A stretch of DNA of 64,000 nt, taken from CAVVVS01 sp963751355. Lineage in GTDB: Bacteria > Bacteroidota > Ignavibacteria > Ignavibacteriales > Ignavibacteriaceae. The DNA is taken from positions 1 through 64,000 of the forward strand of contig CAVVVS010000072.1 of NCBI GenBank assembly GCA_963751355.1. Reading direction: 5' to 3'. Positions 9,310 through 17,947 of this stretch are shown piece by piece. The position numbers and the translations under genes are program-made. Below the pieces are notes generated by a model, which saw nothing but the letters and a program-made list of their open reading frames with translations, did not search any database and was not told the DNA's origin. The stretch's first letter is position 1. Each line of letters begins with the position of its first letter.

Positions 9310-10500
9310 ATGGACACTTTATCAAAACAATATTATTCACAAATATTAAAGGACATTGAATCCGAAGGTCTTTATAAAAAAGAAAGAATTATTACGAGTC
9401 CTCAGAGTGCACGCATTGAAGTAAAGGGCGGCAATAAAGTTCTAAATATGTGCGCAAATAATTATCTGGGACTGGCAAATCATCCCGAAATTATTAAAGC
9501 AGCAAAAGAAAGCTACGACACCTGGGGATACGGTTTATCTTCGGTAAGATTTATCTGCGGAACACAGGATATTCATAAACAGCTTGAGCAGAAGATTACC
9601 GAATTTCTTGAAACAGAAGATACTATCCTTTATACATCATGTTTCGATGCAAACGGCGGTTTGTTCGAAACTATTCTTTCGGAAGAAGATGCGGTTATAA
9701 GCGATGAATTAAACCATGCCAGCATCATCGACGGAGTAAGGTTGTGCAAAGCAAAACGGTACCGTTACAAAAATAATGATATGAACGATCTAGAAGAAAA
9801 ATTAAAAGAAGCTAAAGCCGGTAATGCACGAAATATTCTAATTGCCACGGACGGTGTTTTTTCGATGGACGGCTTTATTGCAAATTTAAAAGGCATATGC
9901 GATCTTGCGGATAAATACGGCGCAATGACAATGGTTGATGATTCCCATGCTGTCGGTTTCATGGGCAAGCACGGTAAAGGGACCCACGAATATAACGGTG
10001 TAATAGGAAGAATAGATATTATAACCGGAACTTTGGGCAAGGCACTCGGCGGTGCCAGCGGTGGTTATACAAGCGGAAGGAAAGAAATTATTGATATGCT
10101 TAGACAGCGTTCGCGTCCCTATTTATTTTCAAATACCGTAGCTCCCAGTATAGTTTCCGCTTCTTTAAAAGTACTTGAAATGTTAAGCTCAACCACAGAC
10201 TTGCGTGATAAACTTGAAGAAAACACAAAATACTTTAGAGAACAAATAAGCAATGCAGGATTCAATATTAAACCCGGCACCCATCCGATTGTTCCCATAA
10301 TGCTCGGTGATGCGGTACTCGCACAAAAGATGGCTGCGCGTCTGCTGGAAAAAGGTATTTATGTAATCGGGTTTTTCTACCCGGTAGTTCCGAAGGGCAC
10401 AGCCAGAATACGCGTACAAATTTCTGCTGCACATTCAAAAGACGATCTGGATTTTGCGGTAAAAATGTTCAGTGAAGTTAAAGAAGAATTGGGCATGTGA
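9310..10500 (+). CDS. kbl: Glycine C-acetyltransferase (2-amino-3-ketobutyrate CoA ligase)
   Basis: The 396-residue protein is a PLP-dependent alpha-oxoamine synthase. It cleaves 2-amino-3-ketobutyrate with CoA to glycine and acetyl-CoA, finishing the threonine degradation begun by Tdh. The Schiff-base lysine sits in GTLGKALGGASGG (about residue 244). DDSHAVGFMGKHGKGT carries the PLP-binding Asp/His, and NNYLGLANHPE at about 50-60 is the family N-terminal motif. The Shine-Dalgarno GGAGG precedes the ATG. Close relatives BioF and ALA synthase are excluded mainly by the tdh neighbour and the overall Kbl-like sequence. Confidence 0.95.
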   Translation: MDTLSKQYYSQILKDIESEGLYKKERIITSPQSARIEVKGGNKVLNMCANNYLGLANHPEIIKAAKESYDTWGYGLSSVRFICGTQDIHKQLEQKITEFLETEDTILYTSCFDANGGLFETILSEEDAVISDELNHASIIDGVRLCKAKRYRYKNNDMNDLEEKLKEAKAGNARNILIATDGVFSMDGFIANLKGICDLADKYGAMTMVDDSHAVGFMGKHGKGTHEYNGVIGRIDIITGTLGKALGGASGGYTSGRKEIIDMLRQRSRPYLFSNTVAPSIVSASLKVLEMLSSTTDLRDKLEENTKYFREQISNAGFNIKPGTHPIVPIMLGDAVLAQKMAARLLEKGIYVIGFFYPVVPKGTARIRVQISAAHSKDDLDFAVKMFSEVKEELGM

Positions 10501-10609
10501 TTAAAACAAATTTTGCAGCATGGAGTATCAGTCTGTGCTGCATTTTATTTTGTAATAATTATTTATTTAAGAGAGGTGTTTTTACTTCAGAGTTAATGGA
10601 AAACACACA

Positions 10610-10680
10610 GAGAAAACAGAGTCTAAAAATCTCCGATAATTCTCCCATGGAGATCTCTTCGGAATCTGTGCCCTCCATGG
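10610..10680. repeat. Degenerate intergenic repeat with CCATGGAG inverted repeat
   Basis: The segment has the ACACAGAGAAAACAGAG / TCTGTG word pattern typical of dispersed intergenic repeats in this phylum. It contains a perfect 8-bp inverted repeat, CCATGGAG (10645-10652) and CTCCATGG (10673-10680). It fills the gap between convergent kbl and the archaemetzincin gene. I see only this copy in the window. Confidence 0.3.
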
Positions 10681-10703
10681 TAAAAATTCTTGTATTTTGC
10701 ACT

Positions 10704-11237
10704 TCAAATAATTTTATACCCTTCCACACTTCGGGCACAGTTTTTACAATACCGGTTTCCTTTAACATCCACTTCCTCAATTCCAAGTGATGAATGCATC
10801 ACGCAATCCCAATCCAAGCAGTGCTTTAACCCGTAAGTATGTCCCAATTCATGAAGAATTTCTTTTATACTGCGCTGGAGAAGCAATTCTTCATTCGATT
10901 CACCAGTATAGAATTCTTCATGCAAACGGCAGACTGACACAATAGAATGTTTACCTTTTAATTGTGCCTCTCCAAAAACAAAAGTCAATGCGGGTATATA
11001 AAGATCAAAATCGGTTAATATCAGAACTTTACCGTCCTGTGATGTTGTTATCTCGATTGAATTGGCGATTATTTGAGTAGAATAATATTGTCCTCTTTCA
11101 CTGGAATATGCATTTTTATAATCAATTTCCAACCCGGCTAATTCTACTTGAGGATAGAATAAATCACATAGTTTATTTAAGATACTATTTAAAAGAGTTT
11201 TATTGGAAAACTGAAGAGGCACAATATAAATATTCAT
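10704..11237 (-). CDS. amzA: Archaemetzincin-type zinc metalloprotease
   Basis: The 177-residue protein carries the complete archaemetzincin signature. HELGHTYGLKH gives H129, E130, H133 and H139, which bind the catalytic zinc. It is followed by C140, C145, the Met-turn methionine M147, and the pair C164/C167 (CKNC), which form the second, structural zinc site. Archaemetzincins are cytoplasmic peptidases of uncertain substrate, commonest in archaea and vertebrates and patchy in bacteria. Its ATG overlaps the stop codon of the upstream sigma54 regulator by one base (TAATG at 11235-11239), so it is probably co-translated with the heme-kinase two-component pair. It has no signal peptide. Confidence 0.9.
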   Translation of the reverse strand: MNIYIVPLQFSNKTLLNSILNKLCDLFYPQVELAGLEIDYKNAYSSERGQYYSTQIIANSIEITTSQDGKVLILTDFDLYIPALTFVFGEAQLKGKHSIVSVCRLHEEFYTGESNEELLLQRSIKEILHELGHTYGLKHCLDWDCVMHSSLGIEEVDVKGNRYCKNCARSVEGYKII

Positions 11238-12595
11238 TACTTAGTAAAACTTCTTAACTCATACTTATTAATTTTATTATATAATGTAACCCTGTCAATT
11301 TTAAGTTCTTGAGCGCTTCTGGAAATATTCCAATTATTTACCTGTAATACTTTAAGAATATGCTTTTTTTCCGCAGCGGCTAGACTCCGATCGTTTTCAT
11401 CTAGTCCGCTTCGATTAACTGCAACATGAAACGGTAAGTCTTCAACTTTGATTGTATTACATTTTCCAACTACTACCGCCCGCTCAATAGCATTTTCCAA
11501 CTCTCTTACATTACCAAACCAATCATATCCAATAAGAAAATCCATCGCTTCAGGAGAAATTTGATTAATATTTTTATTCATGGCTGCAGCAAATTTTTTG
11601 AGAAAGAAATGAGCAAGTACAGGAATATCCGTGCGTCTTTCCCTAAGCGGCGGGATCACAATTGAAAACACATTTATTCTGTAATAAAGATCTTCCCTGA
11701 ACTTGCCTTCTTTAACCATTTCTTCGAGCGATTCATTGGTTGCAATAATTACCCTGAAATTACTTTTAATAATTTCATTTCCACCTACTCTGTTGAACTG
11801 TTTTGATTCAATAACTCTTAAAAGTTCAATTTGCATTTTCAAAGAAATAGAACCTATTTCATCAAGAAATATTGTACCGCCGTCAGCCATTTCAAATTTA
11901 CCTTTACGCTTAAACTGCGCACCGGTGAATGCGCCTTTCTCATGCCCAAATAACTCACTCTCCAAAATTGTCTCCGCAAGCGCACCGCAATTAACGGGAA
12001 TTATCGGGAAATACTTTCGCTTACTATTTATATGAATGGCTTTGGCAACGAGTTCTTTTCCCGTGCCGCTTTCGCCCCTTATCATTACGGTGGTATCGGT
12101 GGGTGCAACGGTATGAATAAGTTCAAATATTTTCTCAATCTGCGGACTCTTTCCTATCAGATTATCCGGACGAATTATTTCCTCAATATTATCCTTTAAC
12201 TGCTCATTTTCTTTTTTAAGTGCCTTCTGTTCCAGAGCTTTTTGAACAAGATGAGCCAGCTCGTCCGGATCTACCGGTTTGGTAATATAATCATACGCAC
12301 CGTCTTTCAAGGCGGTTATTGCCGTAGGTACGGAAGCAAAAGCGGTTATTAAAATAACAACGACTTTAGTGTCTATTATCTTAACTTTTTTAAGAAGTTC
12401 CAAACCGCTCATTCCCGGCATTTTCATATCTACAAGTAAAAGATCAAATTTATTTTTTTCAAACTGTGTTAATGCCGTCTCACCGTTTTCAGCGGTATCA
12501 ACTTCATACCCTTCTTCTTCGAACCAGTGGAATAATGACTGTCGAACTATTTTTTCATCATCCACTATTAATATTTTTCCTTTTTTAGTATTCAT
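11237..12595 (-). CDS. Sigma54-dependent response regulator (NtrC family)
   Basis: The 452-residue protein has the full NtrC architecture. The receiver domain spans 1-125 with phosphoacceptor D56 (LVDMKMP). The AAA+ domain spans about 145-380 with Walker A GESGTGKE (174-181), and GAFTGA at 221-226 is the loop that contacts sigma54. A C-terminal Fis-type helix-turn-helix lies at about 405-445 (WNISRSAQELKIDRVTLYNKI). With GAFTGA intact it should open sigma54 promoters after phosphorylation. It follows the c-heme sensor kinase by 10 bases, so that kinase is the likely partner. A near-consensus sigma54 promoter exists 5 kb away in front of the leftward respiratory operon. Confidence 0.95.
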   Translation of the reverse strand: MNTKKGKILIVDDEKIVRQSLFHWFEEEGYEVDTAENGETALTQFEKNKFDLLLVDMKMPGMSGLELLKKVKIIDTKVVVILITAFASVPTAITALKDGAYDYITKPVDPDELAHLVQKALEQKALKKENEQLKDNIEEIIRPDNLIGKSPQIEKIFELIHTVAPTDTTVMIRGESGTGKELVAKAIHINSKRKYFPIIPVNCGALAETILESELFGHEKGAFTGAQFKRKGKFEMADGGTIFLDEIGSISLKMQIELLRVIESKQFNRVGGNEIIKSNFRVIIATNESLEEMVKEGKFREDLYYRINVFSIVIPPLRERRTDIPVLAHFFLKKFAAAMNKNINQISPEAMDFLIGYDWFGNVRELENAIERAVVVGKCNTIKVEDLPFHVAVNRSGLDENDRSLAAAEKKHILKVLQVNNWNISRSAQELKIDRVTLYNKINKYELRSFTK

Positions 12596-12605
12596 AACTT
12601 AATTC

Positions 12606-14192
12606 TCAAGTATTATTGTTAATAGGTAAAGTAATTTTAAATGATGTCCCTTTCTCCGAAGTTTTTTCTACTTCAACTGTTCCCCTATGCTGTCTTATAA
12701 TTCCGTAGACAACCGCTAAACCCAGGCCGGTTCCTTTTGAAGCATCCTTTGTAGAATAGAAAGGTTCGAAAATGTGCGCTAAATCCTTTTTTGATATTCC
12801 GGTCCCCTCATCAGATATCTTAATGATAACATTTTTAAATTCGCGTATTAGTGTAATAGTTATATTTCCCCCGCCGGACATTGCTTCTATAGAATTGATC
12901 AGCAGAGCCATTACAGCTTGTTGTATCTTTTGCGCATTACAAAAAAATTTTACACTGTCTACTTCATATTCTTTCGATAATTTTATATCGTTAATCTCAA
13001 GGTGATGTTCAATTAATTTTACGCTTTTATCAATTATATCAACGAGCTCTTCTTCCGAGAACTGTTCTTCTTCTTTATGCGAGAATACCAGAAGATCTTT
13101 AACAATTTTGCCGCATCTTGCGGATTCATCCGAAATTAAATTGAGGTATTCGATCAGATTTGAATGTTCACTGTTGCTTTGCTCAGCTTTTAATTTTTTT
13201 GAAATGAGTTTACTATATGTTAAAATTCCCTCTAATGGATTATTCAACTCATGAGCAACAGTTGCCGACAGTTTGCCCAGAGAAGCCAGTTTTTCGATTT
13301 GAATAACCTGGTTATAAATATTTCGTAATTCTTCTGATTTTTCTTTCACTTTTTGAGTTAAATTTTCCGACCAATCTTTTATTTCCTTATATGCGGCATT
13401 AAGTTTGGAAGACATTTCATTGAATCGTTTGGAAATCTTTCCAAACTCATCCTGAGAATTAATAGCTATACGATAATCAAGATTTCCCTTGCCTAGTTCT
13501 TCCATACCGACAGATAATTTACGCATGGGCTTGTTCACCAGCATTATAATAAAACCACCGCAAGTGAGTGAAATAATTAGAGTAATTATGATTGAACTAA
13601 TAATTGTATTTTTAATACTGGTTTTAATAATTCTATCCAGCGGATCAAGTGATAAAACCACATCGAGTACACCGAGTATTTTTATTTTTGGTGAATGAGC
13701 ATGACAGTTACCCGATGAACAATCTATATCATTTTGGATAGGATTTATCAACCCAAGCATCCTACCGCTGTTTGTCCTGAATGTTCTTAATTTATTCTGG
13801 CGGGTGAGGGAACTAATTGGTGTGGAACTGTTGTGGCAAACGATACAAGCTTCTGCATTTAAGTTAACTTTTTTAAGTATCTCTCTTGTATCGGTTGAAA
13901 ATATTATCAATCCCTGTTTGTTGTAGATTCGTATAACTCTTACACCAGGCTCAGTTCCAATAGTTTTTATAATTTGATGAACATCTTCGCGCCTGTTCAA
14001 CAGCATACTATATCGTGTTGACTTTTTAATCACTTCACTTATATCTATAGCATGCTGAAAACTGTTTTGAGTGAGGTGATCTTTAAGAGTTGTAATCGAA
14101 AGGTAGGTATAAATTCCAAGTACGAAAATAAGAGTTACTGATATAATAACTATCAGTTTTATACTTATTCTATGTCTAAGTTTGGTATTCAC
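12606..14192 (-). CDS. Sensor histidine kinase with periplasmic c-type heme motifs (kinase 1)
   Basis: This 528-residue inner-membrane kinase has TM1 at about 12-32, a periplasmic domain to about 190, TM2 at about 195-220 and HAMP at about 222-275. HisKA has the phosphoacceptor H314 (VAHELNNPLEG), and HATPase_c ends with GTGLGLAVVYG. The periplasmic domain carries CIVCH (C116-H120), a standard covalent heme c site, and CSSGNCH (C158-H164), a Cx4CH site like those of tetraheme cytochrome c3. It should therefore sense redox state or a gas or ligand through one or two hemes. It lies directly upstream of the sigma54 activator. Kinase 2 at 21518 shares the same two motifs at nearly the same positions. 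The ligand is unknown. Confidence 0.9.
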   Translation of the reverse strand: MNTKLRHRISIKLIVIISVTLIFVLGIYTYLSITTLKDHLTQNSFQHAIDISEVIKKSTRYSMLLNRREDVHQIIKTIGTEPGVRVIRIYNKQGLIIFSTDTREILKKVNLNAEACIVCHNSSTPISSLTRQNKLRTFRTNSGRMLGLINPIQNDIDCSSGNCHAHSPKIKILGVLDVVLSLDPLDRIIKTSIKNTIISSIIITLIISLTCGGFIIMLVNKPMRKLSVGMEELGKGNLDYRIAINSQDEFGKISKRFNEMSSKLNAAYKEIKDWSENLTQKVKEKSEELRNIYNQVIQIEKLASLGKLSATVAHELNNPLEGILTYSKLISKKLKAEQSNSEHSNLIEYLNLISDESARCGKIVKDLLVFSHKEEEQFSEEELVDIIDKSVKLIEHHLEINDIKLSKEYEVDSVKFFCNAQKIQQAVMALLINSIEAMSGGGNITITLIREFKNVIIKISDEGTGISKKDLAHIFEPFYSTKDASKGTGLGLAVVYGIIRQHRGTVEVEKTSEKGTSFKITLPINNNT

Positions 14193-14351
14193 TCATTTCC
14201 CCTGACTCACTTTCTAAACTTAGATAATTAAAGTTATACTTACAACAAATTGTTTTTTAGCATTTTATTAACTTTTTTAAAAAAGGACAGCATAGCTATT
14301 ATTGATAATATTAAATGATTTACATACCAAAACTTATGGTTTGGCACATAT

Positions 14352-15065
14352 TTATTCTATTATTTTATTATATTTTTCTTTACCGAGAATTTGGTACAAG
14401 TATTTTAATTTTTCACCCCCGTCATTCATCAAACGACCAATTTCCGGCGAATAATTTTTTACTTCTGTCAGAAGTTTCAAAATTTGTAATTTTTTTTCAA
14501 TAAACTGCAACGAGGATAATACGCGTAAAGTACTTGCTTCCTGGGTTAACCCTACAACAGCAAACCATTTATTTAATAGTATTTCTCCGGATGATTTTAA
14601 AATTTGATCGAGAAGCACTAAAGACATGGGAGAATTGAACTTCTTTTCTCCCCAATCGCCGGATATAGTAAGTAATGTTTCATTTTTTGAGATAAGTCCG
14701 TTTTTCCCCTCTAAAAAGAATTTGGTTATACTATCTAATAGAATGATAATCAACGGATTTAAACCCAGGTAGTAGGTATTACCGGAAATATGCTTCATTA
14801 CCAATTGATTTTCCAGGAATAGATATTTCTCATTATAAATTTCTTCGTTAATTTTTGTAATAATCCGATTAATTATTATATCCGGTACTAAATCTTCTTC
14901 AATAGGTTTGGTCTCATTACAATTATTTCTCATCAGTCTATAAAACTGGCAATCTTCACAATCATAATTGCGATCACATAACTTATATGAGATAAGATTT
15001 GACTCCATCCAGATACATTTATTGTTATCCGGGCGATCACGATTAAATGAATTTTGTTCGTTCAT
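14352..15065 (-). CDS. Cys-motif protein with degenerate GcvH-like domain
   Basis: The 237-residue soluble protein begins with a compact cysteine motif, C-x12-C-x5-C-x2-C (from KCIWMESN to CEDCQFYRLM, about residues 17-38). This is known at the N-terminus of GcvH-like proteins encoded with membrane redox complexes and probably binds metal. The middle region (about 85-175) follows the glycine cleavage H-protein fold (GNTYYLGLNPL..., then KKFNSPMSL), but without the ESVKA lipoylation context. The tail (MNDGGEKLKYLYQILGKEK) matches the tail of the GcvH-like membrane protein at 17031. It starts 2 bases after the NrfD stop and is the last gene of the leftward operon. Function unknown; a redox or phospho-signal adaptor is inference. 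Confidence 0.65.
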   Translation of the reverse strand: MNEQNSFNRDRPDNNKCIWMESNLISYKLCDRNYDCEDCQFYRLMRNNCNETKPIEEDLVPDIIINRIITKINEEIYNEKYLFLENQLVMKHISGNTYYLGLNPLIIILLDSITKFFLEGKNGLISKNETLLTISGDWGEKKFNSPMSLVLLDQILKSSGEILLNKWFAVVGLTQEASTLRVLSSLQFIEKKLQILKLLTEVKNYSPEIGRLMNDGGEKLKYLYQILGKEKYNKIIE

Positions 15066-15067
15066 AA

Positions 15068-16261
15068 TTATTTGCTACAAATTATTTCTCCGCCATTAAT
15101 AGTTTTGGCTTCGTGTACTAATTTAATTCGTGCATCCTGTTCCACAGGCTGCTGCTTTTCAAACACCGGGAAATATTTAACTATTAGATTGAAAGCTACT
15201 GCACCTAACGCAACTAAAAACAAAGTGATTGCAATTTCACCGAAAGAAGGTCTATATGACTCACCGGAATATCGTACCAAAGAAGTTACGGATACATTCA
15301 TTCTATTCAGTACAAATCCGGAAAGAGTGAATATCGATATGAAGTACAAACCCATACGATTATTATTAAATCTTGGACTGCTCAACATATAAAGGGGAAT
15401 AATTATGCCAATCAATACTTCTATCCAGAAGAAATATGTTTCAGGTCTGTTCATAAAAAGATATCCAAATTTTGATGATAAAGCTAAATCAGCAAATTTC
15501 AAAATGAACTCAATGAATAATACAATGAATATTCCTTTTCCCAGACTGGAAATAAGGTGAAGATTTAATCCCCTATTAAAAGATCGGGCGCACATATAGG
15601 ATTCAAAAATAATCATCGACAAACCTGCAGCTATGCAGGTAATAAAGAAATGAATCGGAAGCAATGATGAATACCATAAAGGATAAACTTTGCCGGGTAC
15701 TATTAAATATAGAGAACCAAAAGATGATTGATGTAATGTTGAAAAAAGGACGCCTAATATTACAACAGGCAAAGTAATCTTCTTGACAAGTTTGAGTGGA
15801 AAACTCAGCTTAAACTTTTCAAAAATTACAGGGGAAAGTTCCAATGTAAGAATTGTTGAATAGCATATTACGCACCAGGTAATTTCAAACATCACCGAAT
15901 GCGGATTCCACATTATTAACGGATGCCAAAAATTTTCCGGCTTTCCCAAATCAATTATCAACAGTAGAACAACCAGGATGTAGCCAATATAAGCCGTTAA
16001 TATAGCAGACCTGGCAATTTGTTCATACTTGCGATCATTAAATATGTGTGCTGCGGCAGCTATAGTAAAGCCGGCAGCCGATATACCCACCCCGATGAAA
16101 TCCAAGCCAATCCATAATCCCCATGGTATCATGTCGCTTAAATGCGTTGTATACCCAAGTCCTTTTGTAAATCTTATAAATAATGCAGCTGTTCCGACCA
16201 GCAGAACAATAATAGAAGTTACTTTCCAGAACGAAAATTTAAACGGCTTATGATTCTTCAT
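15068..16261 (-). CDS. NrfD/HybB-type polysulfide-reductase-like membrane subunit (module 1)
   Basis: This polytopic protein has about ten transmembrane helices of the NrfD/PsrC/HybB family, the subunit that exchanges electrons with the quinone pool in complex iron-sulfur molybdoenzyme-type and Hmc-type complexes. Landmarks are IPWGLWIGLDF near the first helix pair, LIIDLGKPENFWHPLIMWNPHS, and STLHQSSFGSLYLI. All three also occur in the second copy at 19129. I prefer ATG 16261 (397 residues) over the longer frame from 16300, because AAAGGAG lies about 11 bases upstream and the long form overlaps the previous gene by 53 bases. It lies between the ferredoxin-type subunit and the Cys/GcvH-like protein. 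Confidence 0.88.
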   Translation of the reverse strand: MKNHKPFKFSFWKVTSIIVLLVGTAALFIRFTKGLGYTTHLSDMIPWGLWIGLDFIGVGISAAGFTIAAAAHIFNDRKYEQIARSAILTAYIGYILVVLLLIIDLGKPENFWHPLIMWNPHSVMFEITWCVICYSTILTLELSPVIFEKFKLSFPLKLVKKITLPVVILGVLFSTLHQSSFGSLYLIVPGKVYPLWYSSLLPIHFFITCIAAGLSMIIFESYMCARSFNRGLNLHLISSLGKGIFIVLFIEFILKFADLALSSKFGYLFMNRPETYFFWIEVLIGIIIPLYMLSSPRFNNNRMGLYFISIFTLSGFVLNRMNVSVTSLVRYSGESYRPSFGEIAITLFLVALGAVAFNLIVKYFPVFEKQQPVEQDARIKLVHEAKTINGGEIICSK

Positions 16262-17018
16262 GATTTGTTCCGCTCCTTTTTTCTTCCTTCGCAATTTCAT
16301 TTTTCCGTTTCGTGAGCCAATACATACCAGTTAAAAACACACCGCCGACGGAAACTACAGACGGGATTGCTCCCATCGCATTTGATGTAAAATCGGGTAA
16401 GGGTTTTCCCGGTACTTTTGAAGGATAACCTAATTGTTCAAATGGAACAGAAGATAAAATTAACATATTTGTTCCGCCTGCTTCTTCCATACCGTAAATC
16501 TTGTTGTAATATTTGGAGGGGGCTTCTGCTATTCTTCTTTTTGCTTCTTTTTTTAAGTCGTCCAAATATCCGCATAAAGTTGCACTAGTCGGGCATGCTT
16601 CGGCACAGGCGGTAATATAACCAGCCTTAAGCCGATCATAGCACATATCACATTTCCGCACACCGGGCGAAGATTTACTCCATTCATATCTTGGGATACT
16701 GAAAGGACATGCCTGCATACAATAACGGCAGCCAATGCATTTGTTCTCATCATATAATACGGGACCAAGTACGGTTTTCTTAAATGCTCCTACAGGACAA
16801 ACCGATACGCAAGTTGGTTCTTCACAATGCATACACATTTTTCTTGCATAACGATCACTGTATTCTTCAACTACAGTATACGTTTTATCTGAAAGATGAT
16901 CTCTTAGAAAATCTTTATTTGTTTCCTTAAGATGATTTTGATTTTTACATGCTTCATAGCAGCTTCCGCATCCAATACACAATGTAGAATCAAATAAAAT
17001 TCCTTTTTGCTTCAACAT
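16248..17018 (-). CDS. Four-cluster [4Fe-4S] protein with C-terminal membrane anchor, no Tat signal (module 1)
   Basis: The 256-residue HybA/DsrO/PhsB-type ferredoxin has four cysteine clusters: CIGCGSCYEAC (from C14), CMHCEEPTCVSVCP, CIGCRYCMQACP, and CDMCY...CAEACP. A hydrophobic segment near 210-232 (SVVSVGGVFLTGMYWL) should anchor it to the membrane. Unlike its paralogue at 18217 it has no twin-arginine leader, so the clusters are predicted to face the cytoplasm. Electron transfer between a cytoplasmic donor or acceptor and the NrfD quinone subunit is the likely role. No molybdopterin catalytic subunit is encoded anywhere in the window. Confidence 0.88.
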   Translation of the reverse strand: MLKQKGILFDSTLCIGCGSCYEACKNQNHLKETNKDFLRDHLSDKTYTVVEEYSDRYARKMCMHCEEPTCVSVCPVGAFKKTVLGPVLYDENKCIGCRYCMQACPFSIPRYEWSKSSPGVRKCDMCYDRLKAGYITACAEACPTSATLCGYLDDLKKEAKRRIAEAPSKYYNKIYGMEEAGGTNMLILSSVPFEQLGYPSKVPGKPLPDFTSNAMGAIPSVVSVGGVFLTGMYWLTKRKNEIAKEEKRSGTNHEES

Positions 17019-17030
17019 TTTTTATTTTCC

Positions 17031-17717
17031 TTATAATGACAAGAATTCTTTTTCAAATTGATTTAATTTTTCCTGATTAAGATAAGCTGCAACATTTTCA
17101 ATTAATTTACCTCCGTCATACATGGTTTGTCCAGCTAATTGGGGCTGTGTTAAATTAAGTAAAATATAATTTCTCAATCTGTCGAATTCATTTTTCATCC
17201 AGTCAATTAATTCTTCATTTATTTTGCAAAGCTTTTTATTCTTTTCAAAGTTTACAGGGCTTATCATTATTCCCCAATCTTCGCCGTAAGGATCGGTAAT
17301 ATTTTTATTAATAATAGATTGATTTACCTCTTGAACCGTACCGTCAACAGGTGAATAAAAACTTACCTTATTGCCGCCTATCTTAGCTTCCATTATTTTT
17401 TCACCTTGCTTAATCAGATCGCCGCTAAAAACAAGATTCTGAATTCTGACTTCTCCCAATGACTTTAATGCAAATTCATCGATACCGATTTTTACATGTC
17501 CGTTTCTTAAAAGCTGCGCCCAAGTATGACCTTTCGAAACGAAAGTGTCAACCGGGATTTTTACCTGCAGTTTATCGGAAGTTACATATTCGTTTATCTC
17601 ATATCCTTTAACAAACGCGGGATGAAGTTTTTTTTCAGCAAGTAATATGAACACATCTATTATTACAAATAAGATGAAACCGAGTAGAACATATAAAGCA
17701 ACCATTTTCTTCCTCAT
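17031..17717 (-). CDS. Membrane-anchored GcvH-like protein
   Basis: The 228-residue protein has one N-terminal membrane helix (about 6-27), then a GcvH-like (lipoyl-type barrel) domain at about 60-155. That domain shows FVSKGHTWAQL, VKIGIDEFALKSLGEV, YSPVDGTVQEVN and DPYGEDWGIMI, which line up with glycine cleavage H-protein. The residue aligned with the lipoylated lysine is glycine (GGNKVSFYSP), so classical lipoylation is unlikely. The C-terminal helix region QTMYDGGKLIENV resembles the tail of the 14352 protein. It is the first gene of the leftward operon, 12 bases from the ferredoxin gene and about 18 bases after the predicted sigma54 transcription start. Membrane-linked adaptor is my inference. 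Confidence 0.75.
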   Translation of the reverse strand: MRKKMVALYVLLGFILFVIIDVFILLAEKKLHPAFVKGYEINEYVTSDKLQVKIPVDTFVSKGHTWAQLLRNGHVKIGIDEFALKSLGEVRIQNLVFSGDLIKQGEKIMEAKIGGNKVSFYSPVDGTVQEVNQSIINKNITDPYGEDWGIMISPVNFEKNKKLCKINEELIDWMKNEFDRLRNYILLNLTQPQLAGQTMYDGGKLIENVAAYLNQEKLNQFEKEFLSL

Positions 17718-17743
17718 TAAATATTTTACAAGTGTTATCTAGA

Positions 17744-17761
17744 GTGCAATGAACATGCCAT
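17744..17761 (-). promoter_or_regulatory. Sigma54 (-24/-12) promoter, leftward operon
   Basis: Leftward strand reads ATGGCATGTTCATTGCAC. It has GG, exactly ten bases, then GC, with TGGCA at -24 and TTGCA at -12, very close to the TGGCACG-N4-TTGCA consensus. The expected start near 17735 leaves an 18-base leader to ATG 17717. An intact sigma54 activator gene lies in the same locus. Confidence 0.7.
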
Positions 17762-17809
17762 GAGGTAAAACAAAAAGTTACGACATCATAACTATTTCTA
17801 TTACGATAG

Positions 17810-17823
17810 ATTATCATGATAAT
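17810..17823. promoter_or_regulatory. 14-bp perfect palindrome, possible activator site
   Basis: ATTATCATGATAAT is a perfect dyad about 50-75 bases upstream of the leftward -24 element and about 110 bases upstream of the rightward candidate. That is a normal distance for an NtrC-type upstream activating site. Binding is inferred only. Confidence 0.4.
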
Positions 17824-17930
17824 ATGTTTAATAGCTGAGAACTTTTAAAAACTTAGCAATGCATATTATTTCTACACACTATTTTGGCTTACTGTTCAAA
17901 TACTTTCATTCCGGCATATAAATTATTTAT

Positions 17931-17947
17931 TTGGCTGTTGATTTGCT
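17931..17947 (+). promoter_or_regulatory. Candidate sigma54 promoter, rightward operon
   Basis: TTGGCTGTTGATTTGCT keeps GG-N10-GC with TTGGC and TTGC. Transcription would start near 17958, giving a leader of about 260 bases before ATG 18217. A second near-match at 18118-18133 (TTGGCTTACTTTTTGA) is closer to the gene but has GA instead of GC at -12. Confidence 0.45.

Noticed and set aside
10559..10786. 75-codon leftward frame overlapping the end of the archaemetzincin gene
   Set aside because: It runs through a degenerate intergenic repeat and overlaps a well-supported gene in another frame; the sequence looks like translated repeat.
14335..14350. TTTGGCAC, a perfect sigma54 -24 half, upstream of the kinase 1 region
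   Set aside because: On the wrong strand for the adjacent genes and without GC at the correct -12 spacing.
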